DNA of 9,621 nt from CAIKAP01 sp964574605 (GTDB taxonomy: Bacteria > Verrucomicrobiota > Verrucomicrobiia > Palsa-1439), in NCBI GenBank assembly GCA_964574605.1, contig CAZNOK010000200.1:1-9621 (forward strand). Direction: 5' to 3'. Numbering within the stretch: position 1 is the stretch's first letter; every line of letters starts with the position of its first letter. The notes below the pieces were generated by a model that was not told the DNA's origin, made no database searches, and saw nothing but the letters and a program-made list of their open reading frames with translations. Position numbers and translations under genes: made by a program. Positions 1 to 7,484 of this stretch are shown in pieces.

Positions 1-1304
1 CGGCGCGCGTGCAGCCAGAGCGCGAGATACGCGTTGGCGATGCCGCCGAAGTCCGATTGCTCGCGCGGCACGAAGTTGGTGAACTCGTCGTCAGCGTAAA
101 TGTGGCGGTCCTGATGGCGCTCCTGATATTTCACGATGGCAGCCGCGCGCAGGTGCATCCATTTTTCGGGAGGCTCAGGAAGGTCTTTGCCCCAGCCGAG
201 CACGCAAGCCCACGTGTCGAGGTTGTAGTAAATGGCGAGCCGGCCTTTGAACCAGTCGGTGCCTTGCGGATAATAGACCTCCGCCTGCCCCGGCACGTAG
301 ATCGTGCCGCCGGGCGGTTTGTAAGGAGGCGACGGCCATTTCTTCGCGGCCAACGTGCGCCAGACAAACTCGGCGCGGAAATCCGCCGCCTCGGGAACCG
401 TCTGGCCGGCCAGCGATTGAACGATGTGCGCGTGCAGGTTGAAGTTCACGCAGGTCATGTAGTCCGGATGAAAAATCCGGTGATTGATCACGGCACCGTC
501 GGCGCGGACGTTGTAGCCACGGAGCCAGTCTTTGACGGGCTTTCCGTCCACGACGCGCCCGCTCTTAAGGTCCTCCTCCAACGCGAAAGCGGAAATCATC
601 AACTCGCTGCCGATGCGTTTCCATCGCGGCGCGTTGGGATGCTTGGGCATCATCGCGCAAGCGATCTGATGAATTGTGGCATTCCACGCGTTTTCCTCGG
701 CCTTGGTGTCGCCGCCTTTGCCGTTCCAATACGGCACGCGATAGTCGGGCGCGAGAAAACGATTCGCCTCGAACTCCACAATGTCCGCCAACAAACGCCG
801 CGTCTCCTTGTCGAGTTGATCCCACAACATCCAGCCGGCCTGCGCGAGGTCTGATGCCCAAGGTACCGATTGCCACGGATAACGCCAGCTTTCGCGGTTG
901 TGCGACCGCGCGGCGGCCTTGATCAACCTCAGTGTTCGCGCCAGCGCCTCATCGCGCGAGATGCCGACGGCCTTTTCGTCAAACACGCCCGTCTTCAGAA
1001 CGATCGCCGACGCAACCGCCACGGAGCAGACTGGCCGGGTGAAGTTGTGCGGGTCCACCTTTGTGAAGTTCTGCCAGTCGTTCTCCACCTTCCCGGCGCC
1101 AGCCGGCGCCCACGCGAGGTTGTAGCGTGCCGCGTTCAACAAAAGCCGCGCAGCAATCTGGAGATTGTTGTTACGAGGCACTCGACGTTCGAACCACGTC
1201 CAGTTGATCGGGACGACATCAGCCTCGCTCGCCCGTGTCTGGGCAGTGGCGACGAGTGCTATAGCGCAAAACAGAATCCAGCGCATTGGCCTGGTTGTCT
1301 TCAT
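1..1304 (-). CDS. Secreted protein resembling alpha/alpha-toroid polysaccharide lyases, 3' partial
   Basis: Reading from ATG at 1304, the frame stays open for 434 codons and runs off the left edge, so the C-terminus is missing. Residues 1-25 form a Sec signal peptide: basic start (MKTTRPMRW), then hydrophobic ILFCAIALVATA. The mature part is helix-rich and full of Trp, Tyr, His and Asn. Examples are SWRYPWQSVPWASDLAQAGW near 139-158, ENAWNATIHQIACAM near 204-218, and NHRIFHPDYMTCVNFNLHAH near 274-293. Repeated helices with Asn/His/Tyr-rich loops recall the toroid domain of heparinase II/III-like and PL8-like lyases. That is a resemblance only; I cannot name a family or a catalytic set. It is the last visible gene of the operon, 46 bases after the preceding stop, and has no clear ribosome-binding site. 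A glycan-acting role fits the neighbours. It could equally be a non-catalytic helical-toroid protein. Confidence 0.85.
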   Translation of the reverse strand, partial: MKTTRPMRWILFCAIALVATAQTRASEADVVPINWTWFERRVPRNNNLQIAARLLLNAARYNLAWAPAGAGKVENDWQNFTKVDPHNFTRPVCSVAVASAIVLKTGVFDEKAVGISRDEALARTLRLIKAAARSHNRESWRYPWQSVPWASDLAQAGWMLWDQLDKETRRLLADIVEFEANRFLAPDYRVPYWNGKGGDTKAEENAWNATIHQIACAMMPKHPNAPRWKRIGSELMISAFALEEDLKSGRVVDGKPVKDWLRGYNVRADGAVINHRIFHPDYMTCVNFNLHAHIVQSLAGQTVPEAADFRAEFVWRTLAAKKWPSPPYKPPGGTIYVPGQAEVYYPQGTDWFKGRLAIYYNLDTWACVLGWGKDLPEPPEKWMHLRAAAIVKYQERHQDRHIYADDEFTNFVPREQSDFGGIANAYLALWLHAR

Positions 1305-1350
1305 CGGTGATTCGGGGGCATTGTCGGTAGCCGCTGTCAATCAAACCTTC

Positions 1351-2592
1351 TTACTCCGGCTCCAAGTCCACCAGAAACATGCCGTTGTTGTCCCACGGCT
1401 CCATTTTCCGGTCGAGATAATCCTGCCAGGAATATTTCCCATCCGTCCCGAAAAACACAAATTGCCGGCCATCCCGTCGCATCTGGAGTTTGCAGAGCGA
1501 ATGATAGTTCATGTGCGGGCCTTCCCCCTTGTCGCCGCCGATTTTTTCATACCAGCAGGTCGCACTCTTGTGCTGGAGGATGGGACGATAGACGAAGTTG
1601 GGCGTTTTGTCCGGATGAAACATGATTTGGCAAAACGTGTAGGTGGAGATGGCCGGGCCGACCGGCTTGTACGGGACGCCGAGGTCAACGCCGATCAACC
1701 AACTGTCGGCGTAATGACTGAACGATACGGTGACCACTCCAAATTTTCTCCATCGGTCGGCGATGTAATTCTTTCCGTCGGGGACATAGACGGACTTGCC
1801 CCGGCTCGTCAGGCTCCATGCGCCACCCGGTGCCCTCTTTTCATTGGGTGTTCGCGGCTCCAAGCCCCGGTAATGAACGAACCATTTGCCGGTGCCGCTG
1901 GTGTCGCCGTGATTGCCGCCGCGAGGATAGAGATTGTAGTCGGCCAGCGCTTGGTCGCTGTCCCACATCTGCGTCATGCGAACGGGAGTAAAACGCCGCT
2001 GCGTTTTCTTCTTCACATCCACCTCGATGGCGTCAGCCGCGCTGCTGTGCTCCACCAAACCGATAATCAGCGTGTTGCGCCGCGACCAGCCGTAGCCTTG
2101 TCCCTTGGCGACATCGGCGTCTTTTCCCGGATTCAAGACCAGAATCGGCGTGATTTTGTTCGTGTCCAGATTCACGCTCACCACGTCCTTGGTGCTTCGG
2201 CGGACGCCGTACAAAATATTCTCCTCTCCGGGAAACGGACTCCAGAACAGGCAGAACTTGATCCAGTCCTGAGTGGGCAGAGGTTTCCGGGCTGCTTCGT
2301 ATTGCGCTTGCGTCGTCCAGTTGGTGTGGGTCTTCAAATACCCCCAGCAATAGCCCTTGCCGATAGTGTTGTTGACGGGGTGTTTGAATGTGGCTTCGAA
2401 CAGCAACAGCCGCGAATGATCCGGGTTCCACGGCGACATCTTCGAGAGGAACTGGTTGCCCGCGGTGTAGGCTGGATGGGTGATGCGCGTGACCTTTTTC
2501 ACTTTCACCGGCCCGGTGAAAGGATCATTGGCGCCGAGAGAAATCATTGGCAACAAAACGCCAAACACTATCGTTGCGGTGGTCATGTTCAT
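1351..2592 (-). CDS. Secreted protein of unknown family, propeller-like
   Basis: A 413-residue protein with an N-terminal Sec signal (about residues 1-21, TIVFGVLLPMISLG as the core). I do not recognise the family. The body alternates short beta strands and turns in blade-like units. Examples are SPWNPDHSRLLLFEA (53-67), ILYGVRRSTKDVVSVNLDT (126-144), TLIIGLVEHSSAADAIEVDV (174-193), KWFVHYRGLEP (236-246) and QFVFFGTDGKYSWQDYL (377-393), ending MFLVDLEPE. The pattern strand, turn, then 'V-[DN]-L-[DE]' is typical of secreted beta-propellers, such as the oligogalacturonate lyase (PL22) fold. No PL22 metal site could be confirmed, so this is structural inference. It lies 8 bases after the DUF4838 gene and its start region repeats that gene's start region. 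ATG at 2592 is chosen for the 8-base spacing; an internal ATG two codons later also leaves a full signal peptide. Confidence 0.85.
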   Translation of the reverse strand: MNMTTATIVFGVLLPMISLGANDPFTGPVKVKKVTRITHPAYTAGNQFLSKMSPWNPDHSRLLLFEATFKHPVNNTIGKGYCWGYLKTHTNWTTQAQYEAARKPLPTQDWIKFCLFWSPFPGEENILYGVRRSTKDVVSVNLDTNKITPILVLNPGKDADVAKGQGYGWSRRNTLIIGLVEHSSAADAIEVDVKKKTQRRFTPVRMTQMWDSDQALADYNLYPRGGNHGDTSGTGKWFVHYRGLEPRTPNEKRAPGGAWSLTSRGKSVYVPDGKNYIADRWRKFGVVTVSFSHYADSWLIGVDLGVPYKPVGPAISTYTFCQIMFHPDKTPNFVYRPILQHKSATCWYEKIGGDKGEGPHMNYHSLCKLQMRRDGRQFVFFGTDGKYSWQDYLDRKMEPWDNNGMFLVDLEPE

Positions 2593-2604
2593 TGGTGGTT
2601 TCAG
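2570..2604 (-). repeat. Gene-junction repeat, copy at the DUF4838/propeller junction
   Basis: This 35-base segment spans the last base before the stop, TGA, an 8-base spacer, ATG and the first codons of the propeller-like gene. It matches 5041-5075 at 28 of 35 positions with no gap. Shared blocks on the minus strand include CAATGAA, GACCAC and GCAACGAT. It encodes MNMTTAT, against MNATTAT in the other copy. Confidence 0.6.
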
Positions 2605-5063
2605 CGGGATTGGGGTATGGCCGAAAGTCCCGCTTTCGGCAGACCATGGAACGGGATCGAGACTTTCAGATCGTTCGCTTCCTCAACTTTTTGGCCACGG
2701 TATGGATACTCATACGCGCCGGCGGCATTGTGGCGGACCCAGTCGAGATGCTTTTCGATCAAGGCGGTGGCTTTGTCCGGCGTCATACCTTCGATTTCGG
2801 GCATCAGATAAAGCGCGTAGAGAAACGAAGATGCCCACTTGCTGTCCTTGCGGTTGGTAACGAGGAGATTGAGCTTGCCTCCGTCGAACATCTCCTTCGT
2901 GACGCCGGACAGAACGTAACAGCGGTTCTTCCGGTTGCCTTTGCCGTCGGTCGCCAAGACGCCGAACTGACGGTGCTGTCCATCGGGGCCGATGACGTAG
3001 AGATCGTGTTCCGGTTGCTCCGTTGAGCCGTCGAAGTCGTGGCCGTAAATCCACAGTGCCATGCGCTCCGGGATTTGGCTGTCTCGTGGGATGGCGTCTT
3101 CCTTGACTGTCTCGACGGCGATCAATGCGTCGTCATCCGAATCGCTTTCGGTCTTCAGATTATTGCAGGCAAACGATGGATTCATGAATCGTTTGATGTA
3201 ATTGTTGCCGGCAAAGCGAACGACGTCTTTCTTTTCCCAGACAGGCAGTTTCAGTTTCATTTCCTCCAGCAACGGGGCGATGGTGTCCTGAAACTGGGGA
3301 GTTTGTCGCGCGACTTCGGGATTGAACCAGCGTGTGGCAGTGGCCTTTGATGTTTCGTTGTATTGCTTGGCGGCACACAAGTAACGCGTGGCGAGAGCGA
3401 CCCACTCCATCTGCATCTTGACGCGGGCGATTCGTTCGCGATCCTTGTCGTTGTCGGCAGCGGCGGCGGCACGAGCCAGCAGTTCATTGGCCGCGGCTTG
3501 TTTCTCTGGAGTGAAGACGGTCAGGATGTTGTTGTAGGCCGCGCCCGAGACGTGGACGTTGGTTTCCTGGAAACGTTTTTCCCAGAGCATGAAATAGTCA
3601 TACATCGCGCCGGCGCCTTTGCCGTAGGCCTTGTCGCAATACCGGCGCAGCAGGGCGAACGCATCGGCTTCGGCATCCCACAACTTGTGCGCGGCCACAT
3701 AATAGACCGGCCCGAATCCGCCAGCGGCATTGCCGCCATATTGAGTGTAGAACAGTTTCAAGCCGTGGTCCCGATAGTAGGGAATGTCGTTCTGAATAGA
3801 ATGAATGATGCCCCACGGCATGTCGAGCCACGCCACCTTCCAGTAATACTCGTAGATGGCCAGATGCTTCGACAGCTTCGTCCAACCATCCACGCGGCGG
3901 AAATATTCGGCGTTGGCCGGACATTTCGGGTCGGCCAAAGAATGATTGTGGCACATGCCGTGGGTGAGTTGCACCATCAGGTTCGGTTCGCACCGGAAAT
4001 CCGGAGTCGTGGGAGGATCAGTGTACAGACTGTACGCAAAACTCTTCACAAGCACGTCCGGGTATTTCTTCGCCACTTCGCGCGTCACCTGATTGTAGAA
4101 CAACCACATTCGATTCGAGAGAATGTTCATGCGGTAGCCGACGCTCTTGCCACGTTGCACGTCGAGCAACGAGTGCGGCCCCTTCGGATCGAGCGCCATG
4201 CACCGCTCGCACTCGCAGAAACCGTAGCCGTCGTTCGGCGACAGGCTCACAACCTGCGCGCCAGGATTCTCGTCCAGCGCCTTGATCATGTTCTTCGCCG
4301 CCTCTTTGACGACATCGGGATTGGACGTGCAGAACTGATTGTTGTGGCTCAAACGTTCGTAACGACGTCGCTGTCCTTTGACCAACGCGTAGTAGTCGGG
4401 ATGCTTGTCGAAATAGTCGTCGGGAGGCAGAATCTTGGCGAACGAATGGCCGCCGAAAACCTGAATGACGCCCGCCGGCTTCTCGCCCACCGCGACGTTA
4501 ACGTTCAGCCGGTTGCGCAGCGCCCACTCCCCTCTGCCGATCCAGCGAATCTGGATATCGGGCGCCTGCGAACGGCGCAGGTTGCCGACCTTGAGCGTCT
4601 TGGTCTTCGGGATGACTTCGCCCAACTCGCCCGGAAACAACCACGCGATGCCGGCCACCGTTTCCAGAAAATCATAAACGGCATAGCAGACAGCGTGGCC
4701 GCGACCGATCATGGCGACGTCGTCGTTCACGCGGACAACCAAGATGGCCTCTTTATTGTCTTTGAGTGATGGAGCACCGGGGAGCGACAACTCCGGATTG
4801 GCCACGATTAAGAATTTGCCGGAGGCCGGATCCACGCCTTTGACGATGAGCAGTTGTGTGCCCGTGGCCGCCTTCAGATACGTTTGCAGTTCCCCGGCCG
4901 CGAAAGTTTCTTCCGGCGTGGGTTCGGCAGGGAGCGCGATGCGATAGTCGCTCACGCCATTGTCCGCAATGACCAAGTCTTCCGCGAATATCCGGCTTGT
5001 GATGCAGAGGCAAAGGACCAAAACCCGAATTGCACGCTGCATCGTTGCCGTGGTCGCATTCAT
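2601..5063 (-). CDS. DUF4838 domain protein, putative glycan-active
   Basis: An 820-residue secreted protein. The signal peptide ends near residue 27 (VLVLCLCITSRIFA, then EDL). Residues about 30-160 look like the alpha/beta domain found before the catalytic barrel in GH20 and GH67 enzymes ('domain 2-like': ETFAAGELQTYLKAATG, then GRGHAVCYAVYDFLETVAGI and WLFPGELGEVIP). Residues about 200-470 fit DUF4838: GGHSF (204-208), FCTSNPDV (244-251), and LSPNDGYGFCECERCMALDP (274-293) with Cys283, Cys285 and Cys288, a likely metal or structural cluster. EYYWKVAW (405-412) and FYTQYGG (438-444) follow. The C-terminal third is helical and then a beta region (WIYGHDFDG, 671-679). Members are common in PVC bacteria and presumed to be glycoside hydrolase relatives, but I know of no proven activity for this one. 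It sits 8 bases after the sulfatase. A second in-frame ATG at 5042 (MQRAIRV) also gives a good signal peptide; 5063 is preferred because its junction matches the next gene's. Confidence 0.9.
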   Translation of the reverse strand: MNATTATMQRAIRVLVLCLCITSRIFAEDLVIADNGVSDYRIALPAEPTPEETFAAGELQTYLKAATGTQLLIVKGVDPASGKFLIVANPELSLPGAPSLKDNKEAILVVRVNDDVAMIGRGHAVCYAVYDFLETVAGIAWLFPGELGEVIPKTKTLKVGNLRRSQAPDIQIRWIGRGEWALRNRLNVNVAVGEKPAGVIQVFGGHSFAKILPPDDYFDKHPDYYALVKGQRRRYERLSHNNQFCTSNPDVVKEAAKNMIKALDENPGAQVVSLSPNDGYGFCECERCMALDPKGPHSLLDVQRGKSVGYRMNILSNRMWLFYNQVTREVAKKYPDVLVKSFAYSLYTDPPTTPDFRCEPNLMVQLTHGMCHNHSLADPKCPANAEYFRRVDGWTKLSKHLAIYEYYWKVAWLDMPWGIIHSIQNDIPYYRDHGLKLFYTQYGGNAAGGFGPVYYVAAHKLWDAEADAFALLRRYCDKAYGKGAGAMYDYFMLWEKRFQETNVHVSGAAYNNILTVFTPEKQAAANELLARAAAAADNDKDRERIARVKMQMEWVALATRYLCAAKQYNETSKATATRWFNPEVARQTPQFQDTIAPLLEEMKLKLPVWEKKDVVRFAGNNYIKRFMNPSFACNNLKTESDSDDDALIAVETVKEDAIPRDSQIPERMALWIYGHDFDGSTEQPEHDLYVIGPDGQHRQFGVLATDGKGNRKNRCYVLSGVTKEMFDGGKLNLLVTNRKDSKWASSFLYALYLMPEIEGMTPDKATALIEKHLDWVRHNAAGAYEYPYRGQKVEEANDLKVSIPFHGLPKAGLSAIPQSR

Positions 5064-5075
5064 TGATAGTCTCAG
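5041..5075 (-). repeat. Gene-junction repeat, copy at the sulfatase/DUF4838 junction
   Basis: Partner of 2570-2604. It covers the sulfatase TGA, an 8-base spacer and the first codons of the DUF4838 gene (MNATTAT). Six of the seven differences are transitions. The spacer length is the same in both copies and the start codons line up exactly, which favours ATG at 5063 as the true DUF4838 start. Confidence 0.6.
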
Positions 5076-6466
5076 GGCTTCTTTTTCTTCAAACTGAACG
5101 CCGACTGGCTGCGAGGCTCGAAGGGCATCGGCACATCCGGCGGCAGGCCGTCGAGCACGGCTCGGAGACGTTGGCGCGCGGCCACTACCGCGGCATCCGT
5201 GCTCGCAGCGAGATCGGTTTTCTCCAGCGGATCAGCCAGCATGTCGAAGATCGCGCCGGTGCTGGCGTAGAGTTTGTAACGCTGGTCGCGCACCACGCGT
5301 TCGTCGGCGTATTGCGTGAACGTCCACTCGCGCGCGGGCTGTTTCCACGGCTGGCCGAGGACTTCATCGGCGAAGGACTGGCCGTCAATCGCCACGTTCG
5401 CGGGCGGTTTCGCGCCGGCCAGATCGAGCAGCGTCGGGAACACGTCCACGCAACTCAACAGCCGGCTGCTCACCCGTCCGCCCGGCACGCGCGCGGGACA
5501 GTTGACGATCAACGGCACGTTGATTCCGTTTTCCTTCAAGCTGCCAAGCGCGCCTTCAGAGAGTTTTCCCGGAACGCGACCGCTGTAGGCTTTGGGCGTC
5601 CCGTTGTCGGTCGTGACAATCACGATGGTGTCGTCGCGCAACCCCAATCGTTCGAGCGCGGCGATCAATTCGCCCATCTGATGATCCGCGTAACGCACCA
5701 TGCCGGCGAACAGTTCGCGCGGTGGCGCGTCCTTGGCCGGGCCGTTCGGGACCGTCACGACCGGCACGTGCACGAGCGGCGTGGCGTAATAAGCGAGGAA
5801 CGGACGTTCGCGGTTTCGCCGCATGAAATCAATCAGGTGTTCGAAATACACATCTGGCCCGAACCGGCCTTTGATCTCCTTGCGCACGCCGTTGTGAAAA
5901 ACGACCGGGTCCCAGTAGCGGCTCTCCATCTCGCGGACACCCGTTTTTTGCGACTCCTCGTACCGGCGGTCGGCAGTGCCTTTGCCGGTGAGCGCGCCGG
6001 TCCAGACGAAATGTTCATCGAACCCATGTTTCTGCAACGCCTCCGGCTGTTTGTAGAGATCGTTGATCTGCCATTTGCCGGTGATGACCGTGGCGTACCC
6101 GGCGGACTTGAGGGCGCGCGCGAAGGTGACCTCCCGTTTCCAGTCCAAGTAGCCGCCGCCGTAAATCGCCGTGTCCGAATGAATCCGCCAGCCGGTCCGG
6201 TAGGCGTGCCGCCCCGTGAGCAGCGCCGCGCGCGAGGTGCTGCACAACGGCGTCATGTAACAATTCGCGTATCGCAATCCAGTCGCAGCGAGTTTGTCCA
6301 TGGACGGGGTTTGTCCTTCGTCGCTGCCGTAAGAGCCGAACCAGTCCTGGCCGACATTATCGAGCAACACGACCACAAAATTCGGCGCGCGCCTCGCGGA
6401 GTCGGCAGCCAGAACTGATGCTACAAGAAACAAGGTTATTGCGAAGCAAACTGTGATCCGTTTCAT
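5072..6466 (-). CDS. S1-family sulfatase with variant active-site residues
   Basis: A 464-residue secreted sulfatase (alkaline phosphatase superfamily), of normal length. The signal peptide is MKRITVCFAITLFLVASVLA. The formylglycine motif is CSTSR (75-79) followed by AALLTGR. Cys75 would be converted to formylglycine, Arg79 is in place, but Thr77 replaces the usual Pro/Ala. Other expected residues are Asp36 in VVVLLDNVGQDWFG, Lys131 in TGKWQIND, His233 in PLVHVP, Asp287-Asn288 in TTDNGT, and Lys311 in SLKENG. Two positions differ from the textbook enzyme: Asn37 where a second metal Asp is usual, and Gln133 where GKWH has His. I recall relatives with GKWQIND among PVC sulfatases, so this may be a subfamily rather than decay. 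The product would remove sulfate esters from a glycan. The start at 6466 is set by the signal peptide and the ATGA overlap; the frame is open to 6574, but that extension lacks signal-peptide character and lies in the upstream gene. The C-terminus is Lys-rich (KKKKP). The matching sulfatase-maturing enzyme is not in this window. Confidence 0.95.
   Translation of the reverse strand: MKRITVCFAITLFLVASVLAADSARRAPNFVVVLLDNVGQDWFGSYGSDEGQTPSMDKLAATGLRYANCYMTPLCSTSRAALLTGRHAYRTGWRIHSDTAIYGGGYLDWKREVTFARALKSAGYATVITGKWQINDLYKQPEALQKHGFDEHFVWTGALTGKGTADRRYEESQKTGVREMESRYWDPVVFHNGVRKEIKGRFGPDVYFEHLIDFMRRNRERPFLAYYATPLVHVPVVTVPNGPAKDAPPRELFAGMVRYADHQMGELIAALERLGLRDDTIVIVTTDNGTPKAYSGRVPGKLSEGALGSLKENGINVPLIVNCPARVPGGRVSSRLLSCVDVFPTLLDLAGAKPPANVAIDGQSFADEVLGQPWKQPAREWTFTQYADERVVRDQRYKLYASTGAIFDMLADPLEKTDLAASTDAAVVAARQRLRAVLDGLPPDVPMPFEPRSQSAFSLKKKKP
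6463..6466 (-). other. ATGA stop-start overlap coupling lactonase and sulfatase genes
   Basis: The TGA of the SMP-30-like gene (6465-6463) overlaps the ATG of the sulfatase (6466-6464). This 4-base overlap is a classic sign of translational coupling. It supports the sulfatase start, because no convincing ribosome-binding site precedes it except the purine run AAGAAG just upstream. Confidence 0.85.
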
Positions 6467-7392
6467 GGCTTCTTGCCGGGGAAACGGTGGCCGGTTGCTT
6501 TCATCTTCACAGTGTAGAGTGACGTGCGCGCGGTGACGAACAGCGTTTTCATGTCCGGCCCGCCAAAGGCGCAATTAGCCGGGCCTTCGGGAAACATGAT
6601 GAGACCGAGCGTCTTGCCGGCAGGACTGACGACTTGAATCGCTTTCAACGATGGCTGCGTGAGATACAGATTGCCGGCGGTGTCCACGGTCAAGCCGTCG
6701 CCGCCGCGCATTTGGCCGTCGGGGACTTGCTGGAGTTGACAGAGCACACGGCCTTTGCCGAGTTTGCCGGGCGACACGACCGGGTAAGCCATCACATCCG
6801 GTGAACCACTCGGCAACACGTAAAGCGTCTTTTCATCCGGCGAAAGAATCACACCGTTCGGACGCTGCAGGTCGTCAATGAGCCGTGTGACCTTCCGGTT
6901 TGCCGCGACGTAATAAACAGCCATCTTGTCCTGCGCCGGCGCGTCCTTTCCGAAGGATGGGTCGGTGAAATAAACGCCACCGTGGCGATCCACCACGAGA
7001 TCGTTCGGCGAGTTGAATCGTTTGCCGTTGTAGGTGTCGGCAATTGGCTCGATCTTCTTCGTGGCGACATCAATCGCAATCACCCGCCCTGCCTTGCCCT
7101 GACAGGCGATGAGCCGGCCGCGTCCGTCGAACATCAACCCGTTGCACCCCTGCGAATCTTCCAAGAACGTCGAGAGCTTGCCGGCGGTGTCCACTTTGTG
7201 GATGCGGTTGTTCGGGATGTCGGCGAAATAGACGTTGCCCTGTGCGTCGGCGGCCGGTCCTTCGGTGAATTTGAACCCGGTGTGTGCTTGGACGATCTCC
7301 CCCGCCGGGCCGATGCCGGCGATGGGTTTGTTGTCCTGCGCGATAACTGCGGCCACCGCGAGTGTCACAGTGAGGAGGATTGGAGTTTTCAT
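6463..7392 (-). CDS. SMP-30/gluconolactonase-family protein
   Basis: A 309-residue six-bladed beta-propeller of the SMP-30/gluconolactonase/LRE family. Members hydrolyse sugar lactones to aldonic acids with a bound divalent metal. The metal ligands have clear counterparts: Glu44 in FTEGPA, Asn130 in FNSPNDLVVD, and Asp186 in VILSPDEKTLYV. Asn84 in GCNGLMFD matches the substrate-side Asn. Typical blade strands are present (GNVYFADIPNNRIHKVD, GGVYFTDPSFG, GNLYLTQPS). A Sec signal peptide (MKTPILLTVTLAVAAVIA) exports it, as in many PVC homologues. ATG at 7392 is chosen because Lys follows at once and the signal is complete. ATG at 7401 (adding MTL) is equally possible, and neither has a visible ribosome-binding site. 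Longer forms up to 7521 would translate through the palindrome and are unlikely. Its stop overlaps the sulfatase start by 4 bases. As first gene of the five-gene group it is the likely target of the regulatory region upstream. Confidence 0.93.
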   Translation of the reverse strand: MKTPILLTVTLAVAAVIAQDNKPIAGIGPAGEIVQAHTGFKFTEGPAADAQGNVYFADIPNNRIHKVDTAGKLSTFLEDSQGCNGLMFDGRGRLIACQGKAGRVIAIDVATKKIEPIADTYNGKRFNSPNDLVVDRHGGVYFTDPSFGKDAPAQDKMAVYYVAANRKVTRLIDDLQRPNGVILSPDEKTLYVLPSGSPDVMAYPVVSPGKLGKGRVLCQLQQVPDGQMRGGDGLTVDTAGNLYLTQPSLKAIQVVSPAGKTLGLIMFPEGPANCAFGGPDMKTLFVTARTSLYTVKMKATGHRFPGKKP

Positions 7393-7484
7393 AAGCGTCA
7401 TTGTAGGCCGCCGCCGCAGTCGAGCAAGCGCATAATCCTCAAAGTGGACGGCCAGCCGCGGGTTGGTCAACGGGAGTCGAGATG

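Larger units (their letters stand above)
1..7392 (-). other. Candidate five-gene operon for a sulfated glycan
   Basis: Five genes on the same strand have gaps of -4, 8, 8 and 46 bases. In order they are the SMP-30-like lactonase, sulfatase, DUF4838 protein, unknown propeller-like protein and toroid-like protein. All appear exported. Spacing suggests a single transcript starting in the 7393-7673 region; no terminator-like hairpin with a T run was seen between the genes. The 3' end is not in the window, so further genes may follow. Confidence 0.75.

Noticed and set aside
1305..1350. Promoter before the toroid-like gene (TTGACA on the minus strand)
   Set aside because: A consensus-like -35 is present, but no -10 hexamer occurs at a suitable distance within the 46-base gap.
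1165..2811. Plus-strand open frame of 548 codons
   Set aside because: It crosses three well-supported minus-strand genes and their junctions; the composition is that of antisense sequence.
3363..4769. Plus-strand open frame of 468 codons inside the DUF4838 gene
   Set aside because: Antisense shadow of a gene with clear domain motifs.
5030..6418. Plus-strand open frame of 462 codons opposite the sulfatase
   Set aside because: Antisense shadow; the sulfatase motifs on the other strand are decisive.
6467..6574. N-terminal extension of the sulfatase up to ATG 6574
   Set aside because: The extra 36 residues have no signal-peptide character, lie wholly inside the preceding gene, and would bury the good signal peptide that starts at 6466.
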